A stretch of DNA of 51,812 nt from Helochares maculicollis (taxonomy: Eukaryota; Arthropoda; Insecta; Coleoptera; Hydrophilidae): positions 1-51,812 of the forward strand of contig JAWQRO010000157.1 of assembly GCA_033557835.1 (NCBI GenBank), read 5' to 3'. The notes below the pieces were generated by a model, which was given only the letters and a program-made list of their open reading frames with translations, did not search any database and was not told where the DNA came from. Positions 50,619 to 51,812 of this stretch are shown in pieces. Numbering within the stretch: the stretch's first letter is position 1; every line of letters begins with the position of its first letter. The position numbers and the translations under genes were made by a program.

Positions 50619-51812
50619 GAGGGACCGGAAAGTAATGTCGTTTTCTTAAGTTTTTACATTTTTAACAACTTTTTATTTCTAATCAACAATATATTCACCT
50701 TCGTTATCAACAACCATTTTCCATCTAGTATACAAATTTTCAATGCCAGAGCGGTAAAACTCAATCGATTTTTCTGTAAAATATAATGAGATAGCATTTT
50801 GGACATCATCAAAATTTTCTAATTTTTTGCCACTAAGACAATGTTGCAGTGATTGGAATAAATGGCAATCCGAGGGTGCAATACCGGGCGAGTATGGTGG
50901 GTGAGGCAGTGCCTTCCACCCCAATTCGGTAATTTTGTCCAAGGTCCGTTTTGCACAGTGCGGTTTTGCATTGTCATGTTGTAGAATAACTCCTTTTCTG
51001 TTGACAATTGCCGGATACTTTTCAATCAAAGACCGGTTTATTCGTTTCAATTGTTCACAATAAACATATGCTTTAACAGTTTGTCCAAGTTTTAACACTT
51101 CAAAGTGAACAGCTCCGCGTGTATTCCACCAAACACACAGAAGTGCCTTTTTTTGGTGTAAACCCGGCTTTGCAGCAGTTCGTAGTAATTCATTTCGGCT
51201 GAGCCACTGCCTTTTGCGTTTCGGATTGTCGTACAGGATCCAGTTTTCGTCTCCAGTCATCAAGCGATCAAAAAACGGATCCGTACCATGCCGTTGAAGC
51301 AATACGTTGCACGTGATGGACCGGTTGGCTTTATTCTGTTCGGATGGATTATGGGGGACTCAAACACCAGCTCTGCTTATTTTTCCAATCTGCGGCAAGT
51401 GTTTTTGGATGGTTGAGCAAGGTTGGTTTAGGCTGTTTGAAAGTTCCTCAATTGTTTAACATGGATTTGGTTCCACTTTTGCCCTCAGCACGTCGTTGTC
51501 TAATGTTGTTGGTCTTCCTGATCGATGGGCGTCCGAGAGATCAAAATTGTCTGATCTGAACTTGGAGAACCATCTTTGGCATTTTCGAATGTCCAATGCG
51601 CTTGAATAAACATCGCAAATGTTTTAGTCGCAGCAGTTGCGGTATTACTCTTGCGAAACTCAAAAAGCATACAATGCCGGATATGCTTTTCTGGTATTTG
51701 GCTGACCATTTCACCCCAAATTGCAAAAAAACTCTAATACAATAACCGCAAAATCTCTTTGACACGCCTTCCAAGTACGTAATGAGCTATCAAATGACAA
51801 TCAAATATCGAC
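50619..51812 (-). mobile_element. mariner element C1 (cut by the window end)
   Basis: A third mariner family. The 3' end begins GAGGGACCGGAAAGTAATGTCG after TA (50617-50618). The 5' end is not in the window. The last bases, ATCGAC, could be the start of the opposite terminal repeat, because the reverse complement of the left end contains ACGACATTAC. If so, the element is only some 20 bp longer than seen. Confidence 0.85.
50679..51709 (-). pseudogene. mariner transposase (copy C1), nearly intact pseudogene
   Basis: Starts with MVSQIPEKHIRHCMLFEFRK at 51709. A frameshift near 51615 is followed by codons for CQRWFSKFRSDNFDLSDAHR, then stops at 51456 (TAA) and 51360 (TGA). From 51302 to the TAG at 50679 the frame is open for 207 codons and holds the whole catalytic domain: MTGDENWILYDNPKRKRQW (first aspartate), ILQHDNAKPHCAKR (second), and PHPPYSPGIAPSDCHLF (third), 34 residues after the second. 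All three catalytic aspartates are kept. The C-terminus (ENFDDVQNAISLYF and GIENLYTRWK) looks cecropia/mellifera-like, but the subfamily is not certain. At 1031 bp it is full length apart from one net frameshift, the least decayed transposase here. Confidence 0.93.

Noticed and set aside
1..51812. Operon-like gene cluster, CRISPR array or phage-type defence system
   Set aside because: The sequence is eukaryotic nuclear DNA. There are no regularly spaced repeats and no packed co-directional genes.

Overview
The window is AT-rich eukaryotic nuclear DNA, most likely from an insect and probably a fly. The basis is seven degraded mariner elements of three families, no bacterial-style gene packing, and long stretches without coding sequence. 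The species cannot be read from the sequence. No intact host protein-coding gene is visible. Almost all recognisable coding sequence is dead transposon.

Layout. 1-2210: no gene. 2211-3329: mariner A1 (minus). 4091-5241: mariner B1 (minus), followed by an (AT)26 microsatellite. 5379-15512: about 10 kb of non-coding DNA with one candidate recursive splice site near 6647. 15513-16711: mariner B2 (plus). 16712-24925: non-coding, with a second candidate recursive splice site near 20815. 24926-26180 and 26389-27653: mariners B3 and A2, both plus strand, only 208 bp apart. 27654-36400: non-coding DNA ending in an A-rich, decayed retroelement-like tract that holds a minus-strand LINE reverse transcriptase remnant at about 34.1-34.9 kb. 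36401-40600: non-coding, with a third candidate recursive splice site near 38266. 40601-41130: truncated mariner B4 (minus). 41131-49901: non-coding. 49902-50586: multiply deleted mariner B5 (plus), then an (AT)13 tract, then mariner C1 (minus, from 50619), which runs off the window end.

Mobile elements. Family A has ends beginning CAAATAAGTTTCCGCCG, family B has ends beginning CCAGGTGCGCAAG (mauritiana-like by protein), and family C is a separate DD34D lineage. TA target duplications are still visible at several copies. Every transposase is broken. C1 is the least damaged, with the catalytic triad intact, two stops and one frameshift. A2 keeps its full-length frame of 345 codons, interrupted only by five stop codons.

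The most interesting non-transposon signal is a set of three plus-strand sites where a polypyrimidine tract and CAG are joined directly to a 5' splice donor (CAG|GTATGG, CAG|GTGAGT, CAG|GTAACT). Each has a second candidate donor 50-55 nt downstream. This is the layout of recursive splicing ratchet points with RS-exons. It suggests, but does not prove, that the window lies inside one very long intron of a plus-strand gene.
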